Assembly (NCBI GenBank): GCA_949126835.1
Contig: OX421494.1
Span: forward strand, 2,487,201-2,551,200
Source of the DNA: Anisus vortex
Lineage: Eukaryota; Mollusca; Gastropoda; Planorbidae
Length of the DNA stretch: 64,000 nt
Direction of reading: 5' to 3'
The translations under genes were made by a program, and so were the position numbers. This document shows, piece by piece, positions 21,415 through 32,376 of the stretch (the stretch's first letter is position 1; each line of letters begins with the position of its first letter). The notes under the pieces were generated by a model. It saw nothing but the letters and a program-made list of their open reading frames with translations, was not told the origin of the DNA and ran no database searches.

Positions 21415-22971
21415 TTACCCATTGGGACAGACATAAAAAGCATGCAGCCTAAAGATAGGTGGAAACTGTGAAAGTCTCACTGGGACAAAAATTGCTGTAC
21501 CTAGTCTTAAAACATCTGACATCAAAGTCACAATGAGATATACGTAGCGTCCAAGTACGCCAAAAAGGAAAAATCTACGCACACGACACAAAAAAGTCAA
21601 CATGTCATAAAATGGGTAATAAAGGCATACAAAAAGTAAATATATCATTTTCATAAAAACATAAAAAAAGGAAAGAAAATGGTTACAAATAAAAAGTAAA
21701 CAAAAGTGCAATGAAAAAAGAGCAGAGTCCTCTCCTGGTACAGCTTGACGTCTTGTTTGGCACACCGATCTCACATTAACTATCATAGGGTCCACCGAAA
21801 CCGTTTCTTTAACCACTTTCAAGCAATGCAACTGTGCCGCCTGAACCATTCCTTTATTTACTACCGGTCCTGTTGGCACAACTACTTTAAACATGACTGA
21901 CTGGGGCCTAACAGTTTGGGTATCCCCAACTTCTGGTAGAACACTGGCAGTTTGGTTGGTGAATAGGCTCTCCGTCACTGTGCTGACCAGGGAGCCTGTG
22001 TCAATCGTGGCCTCACAACATAGCCCATTGAGGCTGACATTTGCGGCAGGGCGGGTGCCTATTATCTGGCTCGGCAGAGTAGAATCCTCATCTTTGTGAT
22101 GAATCGTGCCATTCGCTCCGACAGTTGACTGCCTCCCTTTCAGGCACTCTCCAGCAAGGTGGTCGGGGCTGCAACAGTTATCACAGTATCCAGCATGATA
22201 ACCGTAGTGGTCTGGTTCACCTGAACGCTGTGGGTATGGATGAGCATCAGGGCTTTGTTGTGACCGCTGCAGATACTCTATTGTTGTTGATAATTCACCC
22301 ACCTGTTTGGCCAGTGCCAACACCAATTTTTCCAACTCTGGGCCCGGCTGTTTTGGCTCAACAGTCGTAGCTACAGAGTGCATCGAGTGGTCATAACATT
22401 CCTCCTCGGACCAGCGGATAGCCGTATCCCGCAGGCCTAGGAAGGAGGTCCTAGGGTATTTATGGGTCTCCTCTCGCAGGTACTTCCTCAAGAGGGGGTC
22501 CAGCAAGTTTTCTGCAAAGTGGTCCCTCAAGATTACGGCATCTGTGAGGGCCACTGAGAGACAGGTTTGTCGAGCTAACAGGGCATCAAATGCAGCCTGC
22601 AAGCGGTGAGAGTAAGCTCTCACGGTCTCTGAGACATGTTGATGGACTGTGAGAAACAGGCCCATTAATTTGGAGATACTTCGTTTCTCCCCGTAGACGG
22701 ACTGTAACACCCTGATCAGCTCTTCAGGGTTGGACCTCACCTCCGGTGGGTGGCACCTACACTCTGCCCTCACTGACTCGCCGAGGTGAGCCCATAGCAC
22801 GTCTCTCTTCTCTTCGTTCTCGGTGACTCGTCTCGCCCTCCAGGCACCTCTAATGTCCTCGATGAAGCTCTCCACGTCGCCTGGGTGGTTACTGCCGTGG
22901 AATAGCTTGATCGGCACCTCACGGTGCAGGACGACATACACTGTCTGTGTGGCTTGTTCTTCACCAGCCAT
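21415..22971 (-). CDS. gag: Gag-like polyprotein, identical second copy (unit 2)
   Basis: The 518-aa product is identical to that of unit 1: capsid-like region, CCHC knuckle (263-276), DTG at 324-326, hydrophobic C-terminal segment. The identity and exact 3504-bp offset show that the duplication is young or that the region was assembled twice. It lies between LTR copies 2 and 3. No pol genes follow. Confidence 0.85.
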   Translation of the reverse strand: MAGEEQATQTVYVVLHREVPIKLFHGSNHPGDVESFIEDIRGAWRARRVTENEEKRDVLWAHLGESVRAECRCHPPEVRSNPEELIRVLQSVYGEKRSISKLMGLFLTVHQHVSETVRAYSHRLQAAFDALLARQTCLSVALTDAVILRDHFAENLLDPLLRKYLREETHKYPRTSFLGLRDTAIRWSEEECYDHSMHSVATTVEPKQPGPELEKLVLALAKQVGELSTTIEYLQRSQQSPDAHPYPQRSGEPDHYGYHAGYCDNCCSPDHLAGECLKGRQSTVGANGTIHHKDEDSTLPSQIIGTRPAANVSLNGLCCEATIDTGSLVSTVTESLFTNQTASVLPEVGDTQTVRPQSVMFKVVVPTGPVVNKGMVQAAQLHCLKVVKETVSVDPMIVNVRSVCQTRRQAVPGEDSALFSLHFCLLFICNHFLSFFYVFMKMIYLLFVCLYYPFYDMLTFLCRVRRFFLFGVLGRYVYLIVTLMSDVLRLGTAIFVPVRLSQFPPIFRLHAFYVCPNG

Positions 22972-23072
22972 GCCTATGTTGGTTTTTTTCTACCTATATC
23001 CTAACCTCCAACCCATTAAACCTAACCTTCCTAAGCTAAAAACAGTAATCATTGGTCTGTTTAAGCACGGAC

Positions 23073-23090
23073 ATCCCACTTCTGACACCA
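23073..23090 (-). promoter_or_regulatory. Primer binding site (tRNA-Leu type), unit 2
   Basis: Identical to the site at 19569-19586, two bases from the edge of LTR copy 3, which is the true 5' LTR of the array. Confidence 0.75.
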
Positions 23091-23092
23091 TT

Positions 23093-24832
23093 TGTAACAG
23101 GGTGGGGGGAGGGGAGGGCGATTATATTTTACATTATTCATAGTTACTACTAATTAAAGAGGGTTGTGGGTAAAGGACAGCAATCATTTACTAAATACAT
23201 CTAAACTAGGGCACGAGGGGACTTTGGGCTTCCGTGACACTTCCGTTGGAACAGAAGGATTATTACAATCTAAACAGACCAACAACACTGAACACTAAAC
23301 ATAAAACACTAAAATCATATTTAAATTACAAATTACTTTTTATTCATGGAAAATTCACTCGTCCCATTAAAGGGAACATAAAAATCATAAAAAAACAAAT
23401 TAAACCCCAACAATAAACCTATACTATCTAAACTCTATAAACATACTGTAAACCCTCACAAATAATAACCAACTTAAACTCCCCACTTAAAAACTAACTT
23501 CAACTCCCCACTAAAAACTAACTTCAACTCCCCACTAAAAAACTAACTTCAACTCCCCACTAAAAACCAAACTTCAACTCCCCACTAAAAACCAAACTTC
23601 AACTCCCCACTAAAAACCAACATAGGCCGACATTAAGACCTACAATATAATAGAATAGAAATAGAGAAACAAAAATAAACATTAGAACATGGTCATCTAT
23701 ATACATAAGCATAATATATATATACTATATACAGTAAATAAAAACTACATAGCATAGTCCCAACTATAACCAGTTCCAACATGAACCTATACTCCTTGTA
23801 CATCTTATAACGTAATATGAATTATGACATAAGAATCAACTCAGCTCTAGTCAATGAAGACTAGAACAAGACAACACCGCTCTATACTCTGTACCACAGA
23901 GTTAGGCCACTCACTGGTTAATACATACCAGTTAAAACCAAGCATGAAATAAGACATCTACCAAAACTTATTCCCATGCCGGCCATTAAAGGCAACATTA
24001 CATTAAAATAATAATATACATGAAATAAAAAGAAATATACATTTAAAAAGAAGAAGCCAACATGGCGGATAATGTTCCTTCCCAAAACCTCCAACTTAAT
24101 CCATTCCCATCAATGCACTTATCATAGACAAGTGGACAATATACATAAAATAACAAAATTAGACATAGTATAAAATAGAATAAAAATTCTAAAAAGTAAT
24201 TAAATCTCAACTCACGTCATATCTGAACAAGCCACACACAACTACGCCATAATCTGACCACTGGTCTTCCACAAAATGGGCCATTTCAGACGGAAGTGAT
24301 TGATTAATTGTTCTATTTATAGACGCTGACCGAACGTCTTTGGTGGCAACTCTACCTCTCGCTCTAACTAATTTCAAAAATGACTATTTCCCGTCGACTG
24401 AAGTGCTAATCCTAATTCTAAATCTCTAATTGCTAAATATCTACAAATTTACCTTATGTACAACCCTATATTAAATTAAACTACAATAAAAATTCTACCT
24501 ATTACTTTAATTAAACTACACTAACGAAAACCGAATTTAAAACAATCAGAAAAAGAATTCCGAAAAATGACGCAAGACCTAGCCGCTTAACCTCGTTTCA
24601 GGGCTTTCACAAAATACAAAACAATATTTACAGACATCATTTTTATACCAAACAGTCCCCCAAGTCTATATCTATATTACAAATAATAAAATATATTTAC
24701 ATAAAAGTCCCTTACTTACATTCTCACAAATCATAGCACCCACAGAGCACAGAAACTTAAACACATTCAAAAGGTCCACTCGTACAGCACAAAGCAATTA
24801 ATCACACTTTTAATTTAAGTCACCGACCTACA
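23093..24832 (-). repeat. LTR copy 3 (1740 bp; 5' LTR of the array)
   Basis: Same termini and sub-repeat (23486-23623) as copies 1 and 2. It is followed by the target duplication TACA and then unrelated host sequence, which defines the LTR boundary at ...CCGACCTACA. Confidence 0.92.
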
Positions 24833-25028
24833 TACATAATACAGCTTAAATCTCAATAAGACTTAAAACACAACACATCATTTAAAAAAAGCTCGAGCCT
24901 ATATGAAACTTTATTAATACAGCGGCCATTATTACTTGTACACCATTACAGAAAGTAAACACAAATCACGTGCTTTTTGTCACGTGATTGCAAACGCCCT
25001 ATTAGTTAGACTTAATTAAACTTCCAAG

Positions 25029-25320
25029 ATGTGGCTATAGTACTTATCTATCCTGTGTGTTTGACTATTGTCTCTTGTGCCAAGATGTCACTGTAGTACT
25101 TATATCAGCTGTGTTTTGACTATTGTCTCTTGTGCCAATATGTCGCTGTAGTACTTATATCATCTGTGTTTGACTATTGTCTCTTGTGCCAAGATGTCAC
25201 TGTAGTACTTATATCATCTGTGTTTGACTATTGTATCTTGTGCCAAGATGTCACTATAGTACTTACCGGGTATATCATCTGTGTTTGACTATTTCCTCAT
25301 GTGCAAAGATGTGGCTATAA
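25029..25320. repeat. 54-bp minisatellite, about five copies
   Basis: The unit is built on TGTAGTACTTATATCATCTG, TGTTTGACTATTGTCTCTTG and TGCCAAGATGTC, with small indels and substitutions between copies. Confidence 0.88.
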
Positions 25321-25435
25321 CACGAGTATTTCCTCTGGAATGTCATAATTGTATTCAGTTAGCCTTATCTGTCGTCAGCTTTGATATAAATTTCTAACTT
25401 CGTTCTTTAACCTACTAAGTACTAGGCTATTGTAT

Positions 25436-25528
25436 CATACATATACGCTATAGAGCAGACAGAGGCCTATTCAATCAACGAGGGCATACATATACGCTAT
25501 AGAGCAGACAGGTGCCTATTCAATCAAC
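25436..25528. repeat. About 50-bp direct duplication
   Basis: CATACATATACGCTATAGAG followed by CAGACAG and GCCTATTCAATCAAC occurs twice with one or two differences. Confidence 0.85.
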
Positions 25529-25533
25529 AACGC

Positions 25534-26460
25534 ATGCGTGCGGTTACAAAGGTGAAAGACACCCTGGTTCGTGACCTCCTGTTTGCAGACGACTGCGCCC
25601 TAAATGCCGATTCAGAAATCATGATGCAGAATCTCATGGACTGCTTCACCAAAGCCTGTGGTAACTTTGGTCTTACGATAAACACAAAGAAAACAGAGGT
25701 TCTACATCAGCCCGCACCAGGGAAACTGCAAACAGATCCAGAGATCACAGTTAATGGCCAGAAACTTAAAGCTGTCGACAAATTTACCTACCTCGGCAGC
25801 AAACTAGCGCGCACTGCCAATATAGACGACGAGGTCTGCAATAGAATAGCAAAAGCAAGCATCACCTTCGGGAAAACGTCTGGGACAGGAAAGGTCTCCG
25901 TCTAAACACTAAGCTTAAAGTGTACAACGCCACAATACTGCCAACATTGCTGTATGCGAGCGAAACATGGACAGTGTACAGCAGGCATGCAAAGCAACTA
26001 AATCACTTCCATGTCGCTTGCCTCCGCAAATTACTAAAAATACGTTGGCAAGATGGGGTCCCTGACACTGAAGTGCTTCTCAGAGCAGGCACATCCAGCA
26101 TCCAGACTCAGCTTATGAAATCCCAAGCGCGATGGGCCGGCCATCTAGTTAGAATGCCGGACCACAGACTGCCAAAAAAGCTCCTATTTGGCGAGCTAGC
26201 ACACGGGAAAAGAAGAACCGGCGGCCAAAAAAAGAGATTCAAAGACAGTTTGAAAGCAACCTTGAAAGCACTCGACGTAGACCCAGATAGATGGGAGGAA
26301 CTGGCAAAAAGGAGCAGAAAGAAAAGCCAAGCAGATCTGCAAGGCGCTGCCAGACCCCACAATCGCATCTTTTGTCTGCAGTACCTGCAACAGATCCTTC
26401 AGGGCCCGCATAGGACTGATAGGCCACCAAAGAGGCCTCAAAGCGACTGGTAGACGTGGT
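25534..26460 (+). pseudogene. LINE reverse-transcriptase 3' half, frameshifted
   Basis: The first frame (25534-25905) contains the RT catalytic block LLFADDCAL and a YLGSKL motif. A shift near 25868 moves the reading to a second frame (to 26453) with LPTLLYASETWTV, LRKLLKIRWQD and ARWAGHLVRM, typical of the RT C-terminal region. Near 26370 a third frame reads CSTCNRSFRARIGLIGH, a C2H2/CCHC-like finger that ends this protein family. The domains upstream of FADD are missing. It is related to the intact ORF at 57711-59612 but clearly diverged. Confidence 0.85.
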
Positions 26461-26529
26461 CATCCTCGGAAATGAGGGACGAACAACATTGTATCATATC
26501 GATGTCAGAGGGGACAACCAATATTAGAA

Positions 26530-26542
26530 CAGATGGAGAGAG

Positions 26543-26594
<52 letters not shown>
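26530..26594. repeat. (GA)n microsatellite
   Basis: About 60 bp of nearly pure GA. Confidence 0.95.
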
Positions 26595-26597
<3 letters not shown>

Positions 26598-26673
26598 ACA
26601 AAATAGGGAGGCAAGAGAATGGGAGTGAGAGATATACGATTAAGGAAGGAAAGATGTGTGGTGACTTATTAGT

Positions 26674-26826
26674 TTTACAGACGTTCCTTCTAGATAGAAG
26701 ATTATTACGTCATCTAGGCCAAAACTCCTGCAGGGAGGCAGAGATCGGTCGGCTGCCGGGATAGAACCCGCGACGTGTCGGTTGACAGTTTGGTGAACTA
26801 ACCACATGATCAGCCGGCCTCACTAA
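26674..26826 (-). mobile_element. SINE family A, minus orientation
   Basis: The minus strand gives an A box (GCCGGCTGATCATGTGGTTAG, altered), a B-box-like GGGTTCTATCCC, the CTGCCTCCCTGCAGGAG body and the tail GAAGGAACGTCTGTAAAACT. It shares the short tail type with the copy at 33596. Confidence 0.75.
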
Positions 26827-26849
26827 TGTAAAGAGTACTAGAAGAAAGG

Positions 26850-26856
<7 letters not shown>

Positions 26857-26897
<41 letters not shown>
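26857..26897. repeat. (GA)n microsatellite
   Basis: About 40 bp of GA repeats immediately after a family A SINE. Confidence 0.95.
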
Positions 26898-26901
<4 letters not shown>

Positions 26902-27009
26902 TAGAGCGCGAGAAATTGAAAGCGGTGGCTAGAAAATTATAGGGAAAGAAGATGATATAAAATTATTTGTTTAATATTGTTTTTTCTCTATTCTCTCAAT
27001 AGTTGTTTA

Positions 27010-27460
27010 TTGAAAGATGGAACCACATCTGATCAGTTGGATCCACAGGGCCAGTGAAGCAGAGTTCACAGTGGCGAAGCTAGGGGAGGGGGAGGGGGGG
27101 TCCAAATTCGAAAATCCCCCCGGGCCCCTAATTGAGGGTGCCCCCAAAGGAGTGTCACAATTGTTTTTTCTCATGTCATAATGTCGAATGCCAAAATGTA
27201 GGGGCCCCTAAAGAGGCCAAGCCCCCCCCCCCGGGCCCCCAAATCCCTTGCAACGGCACTGAGAGTTCATCAGTTTCTTTGGTCACCTCACCAGATATTA
27301 GTGGATTGTGTGATCAGCACAACATCGAGCCACTTTTACTTTACCGCTTTACCCCAAGTAATACCAGGTACCAATCAGAGCTGGGTAGGCCTGCACTCAG
27401 GGACACCCTCCTGACACCAATATTCGAACCCGGGACCTTTAGTATGCCAGCCGAACGCGC
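27010..27460 (-). mobile_element. SINE family B, minus, split by a hAT MITE
   Basis: On the minus strand the B box (GGGTTCGAATATT), GGGTGTCCCTGAGTGCAG, CCCAGCTCTGATTGGTACC and the GTGCTGATCACACAATC region are present. They are followed by GACCAAAGAAACTGA and then, beyond the MITE at 27069-27261, TGAACTCTGCTTCACTGGCC. Excising the MITE and one target copy restores continuity with the 3' part of the copy at 6911-7200. Confidence 0.85.
27069..27261. mobile_element. hAT MITE inserted in a SINE, perfect 8-bp target duplication
   Basis: This 193-bp element begins CAGTGGCGAAGCTAGGGG and ends TTGCAACGGCACTG. The perfect direct repeat AGAGTTCA flanks it at 27061-27068 and 27262-27269. It is the same family as 11121-11315 in reverse orientation. 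Confidence 0.95.
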
Positions 27461-27469
27461 CATTTTTTA

Positions 27470-28100
27470 TTTGCTCCCGTTTTTTTTTTTTAATATAGAT
27501 TCAATTTTTTTAAAGTTTGTTCCTACTTTTTAAAAAAAGTGAAAAAAGAATTTTCTAGTAATAAGCCTACCCTCTATTTACTAACAATGTGTTCAGCTTC
27601 ACCAAATGCAGTACTGTACGAATGAACTACAGTTCACGGTAGAAATTCTGAAAACATGTCTGTGTAGTCCCTCCCCCCCCCCCTCCTTTTGCCCATGATG
27701 CCTTATGCACGTGCATATTTTAGCTTAAAGATCAACCTGGGCCCTGATTGTATTCGACACACAATCCCCTTGTCTATCCTGGCTAATTGAAAGAGTTAAT
27801 ACGCTGCCTACAACCCGCCCGTATAGGCTAATATGAGAACCTCTCTTATAACAACAAGGCCTGGTACAGTGGTATCTACTGTAGAAATAACACTCGACAA
27901 GGATCTATTTTTATTTCAAGTACAGTGTTTAAGAAACAATAAAACAGTGGGACAAGTAGATTCTTGCAACACAGACACTAGTTTGAGCCTATACAGTTTA
28001 TCCTGAAGGGATATCATTGTGTCGTTGATAAACAATGACATAGGGCCTATTATAGAAACAGTCCTCCACATGTTGGATGTCTTTACGCATCGTATTATAT
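27470..28100. other. No gene seen
   Basis: Non-coding, with homopolymer runs. Confidence 0.5.
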
Positions 28101-28870
28101 AAACAGATATTAGGACGCCATTTAAATAGTCCCGACATGTCATATAAACTAATCTTAACATGTCACATAAACAAACTTAGCATGACATAATAAGCAGATC
28201 TGACAAATACCGGTAAGTCATTTACACAACTTACCCGTAACTTGTCATTTAAACAGACCTCATGTCATTTAAACAAAGCATGACATTTAGGATCACCTCA
28301 CTTGCTCTAAGCGTGTCCTATAGACATTGTTACGTAAAAGTTGTATCCCGTTGGCCACTCTATTAAAGTTTGTTGTGTCCACCGAGGACTGACGTCATTT
28401 TGTGTGTTGACCTAATGCCCGCCCCCCATTGGTCGGAAGTTGTGACATGCTCGACTGATTTTTGTGTGTGATAGAGAAACGAAAGAGAGTTTGTTGACAA
28501 CTTTGGTTCAAAGCAGTTGTTTCGCTTTGTTTTACTTCTAAAAGTTGTGTGTAATTCTATGATTATTAAAGATGGTTTTCGTTGATAGGCCTACTCAAGT
28601 TTCTCAATTGACTTCTAATGTTACAATGAACCCTTAAAAGGCTACTCTAGACCACGAACGTAACAACATCGGAAAATGCCTTATAAGACTTATCTATAAA
28701 ACATCTTATAAAAACATATCTAAATATGTCATATAGACAAAACTAAACATGTCTTATAGTATAGACATATAATATCTAAACAGGTCTTATAAACAGATCT
28801 AAAAATGTCCTATATACAGAGTTAAACATGTCTTATAGACAGATCTAAACATGTCTTATGAACATCAAAA
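28100..28870. repeat. Two clusters of degenerate ACATGTC(T/A)TATA-type repeats
   Basis: Words such as CATGTCATATAAAC (28130-28290) and CATGTCTTATAGACAGATCT (28680-28865) recur irregularly, with a non-repetitive 28300-28660 segment between. These look like old minisatellites of one origin. Confidence 0.6.
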
Positions 28871-29430
28871 CATGGGTGTGGCATTCCAAAAGTCAAGTCA
28901 TCGATCTGATGCTTTGAGTCCTTTATATCATTACCTTGTGTCACTTCAAGAAGCACTACAAAAACAACCACAAAACAATGAAAACAATTACCAATAACAA
29001 CACTAATACTGAAAATTTATCCAATAGAATGTTTTTATTAGTCAAATGTCATAGCACCAAGAAAATAACTCTCTATTATATTCATTTAAAATAAAGTCTC
29101 AAGTTTGTTACATACACTGTAAATAATCTCTGGGAGGTGAAATATAGATACAGTATAAAGTTTTATTATTTGAAAGTATTAGGTTAAATAAGTGACATGC
29201 TTGGAACAGCTTTATAAAGGGTTCATATAAGATATATAATATATCATAGCATAAAACAGATAAGTAAATGTGTACTGAAGACATTCAAGTTGAAAACAAA
29301 TTTATTGAGGAAGCTTTTGAGTGATTGTCATTCTCATCATTCTAATTAATTTATTTAAAGGAGTTACATTAATCAAAGTGGACCACGTGACACAAAACAA
29401 AGGTTATAAAACACTGGCATTATATTTTTA

Positions 29431-29590
29431 AAAAGCATTTAGTCAACAACAGCTTCAAAGTGAAAATTGACAATTAAAGAACCACAACTCTGAACCAAAT
29501 AAAATTTTTAAAAAGCATTTAGTCAACAACAGCTTTAAAGTGAAACTAGAAAATTTAAAGAGCCACAACTCTGAACCAAATAAAATTATA
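29431..29590. repeat. 80-bp tandem duplication
   Basis: AAAAGCATTTAGTCAACAAC starts at 29431 and again at 29511. The duplicated block continues through CACAACTCTGAACCAAATAA. Confidence 0.88.
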
Positions 29591-29954
29591 AAAAAAGCTG
29601 TTAAATTTTAGTAAATTGTACATAATAAAACCTGTGGGAAAATAGGTTACATACAATTTTTTTTTCACAAATGTATTAAAAAACAAAACCAATGTATATA
29701 TTAGATATATATTACAGATATAGTGTTTAAATAGTTTCCTGTATCACCACCAACTCCCTGCTCATCACAACTAGGTGGGGAAACGTAATTACTATTGATG
29801 TAATGTATTAAGTGTAGAGGAGGCAAAAACACAACTACAATACTATTGCTGAAAAAATGTTTTACAAAGTATTTTGTACATAAAACCATGATGAAAAAAG
29901 ACTATAATAAGTACTGAGTCTGTTATATTGTAACAGTGACGTGAATGAGAAATA

Positions 29955-30320
29955 CAGTGGTACCTCGGGTTACGATCCATCCTAAAGAACAAATCAGTGG
30001 ATGTGGCTAAATGTGTTAACTAATCTGCAGAAGCAAAGACGTCAAATTTTAGAGAATGTTGAAAATCTCTTAATCTGGTTCAATAAAAAGCAACTTTTAT
30101 TTTTTTTGGTTGTTTACTTTCTCCTTATTTAATACATAAATAAATGTATTCTCTGCCTTTTGTCAGGTAAATGACAGGATGTTAATAAAAAAGAACAATT
30201 TTTTTCATCTTGAAATGGATTGAGTTTATTGCATTGATTTAAATGTTTCAGTTTATAAACGTTTCAGGTTACGAACTGAATTCAGGAACAGAAATAAGTT
30301 TGTAGCCCGAGGTACCACTG
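29955..30320. mobile_element. MITE with TA target site (Tc1/mariner-pogo type)
   Basis: The 366-bp element begins CAGTGGTACCTCGGGTTACG and ends with the inverted CCCGAGGTACCACTG, flanked by TA on both sides (29953-29954 and 30321-30322). TA duplication with a CAGTGGTACCTCGG terminus is typical of mariner/Tigger-derived MITEs. No transposase. Confidence 0.85.
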
Positions 30321-30322
30321 TA

Positions 30323-31563
30323 CTGTTGTTTCGGGATGAAATAGGACAAAAATAGCATCAGGAGAGATAACTCCCGAATTTATCTTCACTGAAAAAATAG
30401 GAACTAAATGTCTTCTGAATAGAAAGAAACAAAAGAACTTCTGAACTCAATTTAAAAAACAATTTTCTGCACTCAACCAAATGTGATTGGTTCATAACAA
30501 AGCCAGCAGATAAGTTTGAGCAGACTATAAAGTGAAGTTTGATCAATGTTTGACTTGTGTAGGACAGTCTCAATCAATGTAAGACATTTGCAGTCAGTAT
30601 AATGCTTCTGTTTGTAAACACAAGAAAAGAAACAAGGAATGTGAACAAATAAGTGAATCCAAAGATATTTCTTGCTTTTAATAAACTAACAAGATCATTG
30701 TAATTGTATGGAAATCATTTGGTGATGAAAATGTCCCACTAACAAAAAATTAATAATAGAACTCAGAACTAACTGTAAAAGATCTTCTTAAGGTGTCAAT
30801 GACTGAAATAGCCTAAAGACCTGTGATAGTGAAGATAATATAAAAATTTAATGGTGAAGAATGGGTTGATCCTCATGCACAACACAACAAGAAGACAAGA
30901 CAGCCATTGAGAAACTCTAGCAGATTCTAGAGTTGAGTAAGCTTGCATGCTTATCTACCGAGGGTGCTGAGAATTAGGTTGGCAGACATAATGGTGTTGC
31001 TGCCAGGCTACAAAATAAAAAACCAAGCAAAGAATACCTGGCTACTTTAATTATAACACCCTGAAAAGTTTGTCAACTTCTGAAAGTTTTCAACAAGGAT
31101 TTGGGCAATGTTCTGATCTATGCAAGTGTTTGAACAGTTTTTTTCCTTTATGAAATCAACAAAACTTTTCAGAGAACAAGGATGGCTGATGAACATTTAT
31201 CGTCTCTGATCAAACTAAAAACTGCAAATAGATTTCAACCCGGTATACCTAATATTGCAATGATAAAGAGATAGCATACCATAACATTAAAAATTGTCAT
31301 GGGTTTCTTAGCTTTGTCAGTGTGGCCCGCCGAAAAAATCAAATGATCTTTTGTGGCCGTAGGTTCAATATGAGCTCAACACCCTGGCCTAAGATCACAT
31401 TAAGCTAGAATCTATAAGTCTACACAATAATAGGAAGTGCTGTTGAACCTAGAAAAGTCTTCAACATTCAAGATAGCAAGTGTCTTCAACATTCAAGACA
31501 GCAAGTGTCTTCAAAAACACAAAGAACATAAATCGTCGCAATTCAAATTAATCTCAATGCATT

Positions 31564-31594
<31 letters not shown>

Positions 31595-32376
31595 AAACAA
31601 TCTCTAGGGGTAGTCACGATAGGACAGATTTAATTGAGGCACATATTAGAAAAGCAGTAGAAATAATAAACTCTTAACAAATAAATGCAATAATAATTAT
31701 ATATAAAACTAGAGTTGAAAAAATAGAGGATAATGCTTTGACATGGTTTCCATAGAAAAAGAAAATAACATTTGTTCATATTTTTAAACCGAACATTTTT
31801 TGTGCTTAAAATCATCTGGTGGGGAAATTATATTACAATAGTGTTATAAAAAACAAAGTTCAAATTGAACAAAATAGGTCAATGAATAAAATACAACACT
31901 TGTTTAAATCAATAACTTGATCAAATAGCTGGCCATAAAACTAGCTATAAAACTGTCTCACACAACAATAAATACCGGAACAGCCTCATTGCACTTGTGA
32001 TATTTTACTTACCACTGGGGAAGGGAATACACAACCTGAAGGCCTCACAATATAAACATTGATTGGCATAAACATAGAGATCTTACAAATTTGGCAACTC
32101 ACCGAAGCCTGGTTAAGGTTTAGCACTATGGTGTACCACAAAACAAATATATGCAAATCCGAACACAAGTTTTAATTGGCATCAAGAAATATTTCTCTAA
32201 TAGCCATTAATTGTAAACATATAAAGTTTAGGAATTAATATAAGAAATTGTATACTATTTATATCATTGTATACCATTTAAAAGGCAGTACAAGGCTAAG
32301 TCATAAAGATTTCATGCAAGTATTATGGAGATTTAGATATATTCAGTAACAATGTATTAACCCTATTGGAATCGTA
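30323..32376. other. No coding sequence recognised; may hold 3' UTR of the downstream gene
   Basis: AT-rich. A (TA)n run lies at 31564-31590 and a 25-bp duplication (TCTTCAACATTCAAGA) near 31458-31510. No gene-like frame is seen. The part next to 32377 could be the 3' UTR of the minus-strand gene. Confidence 0.45.

Larger units (their letters stand above)
16085..24832 (-). mobile_element. Tandem LTR retrotransposon array (LTR-int-LTR-int-LTR)
   Basis: Three LTR copies alternate with two internal regions at an exact period of 3504 bp. The 4-bp sequence TACA precedes the array (16081-16084) and follows it (24833-24836), so it looks like one insertion that later gained an extra unit. Every landmark I compared (LTR ends, ORF ends, PBS) keeps the same spacing, and the two ORFs are identical, so the copies are recent or maintained by exchange. 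Polarity is minus: PBS next to the LTR's minus-strand 3' end, polypurine tract next to its 5' end. Unequal LTR-LTR recombination would produce this layout; an assembly duplication is the main alternative. Confidence 0.92.

Noticed and set aside
26528..26900. GA-rich tracts as promoter GAGA elements
   Set aside because: No gene nearby; plain microsatellites next to a SINE.
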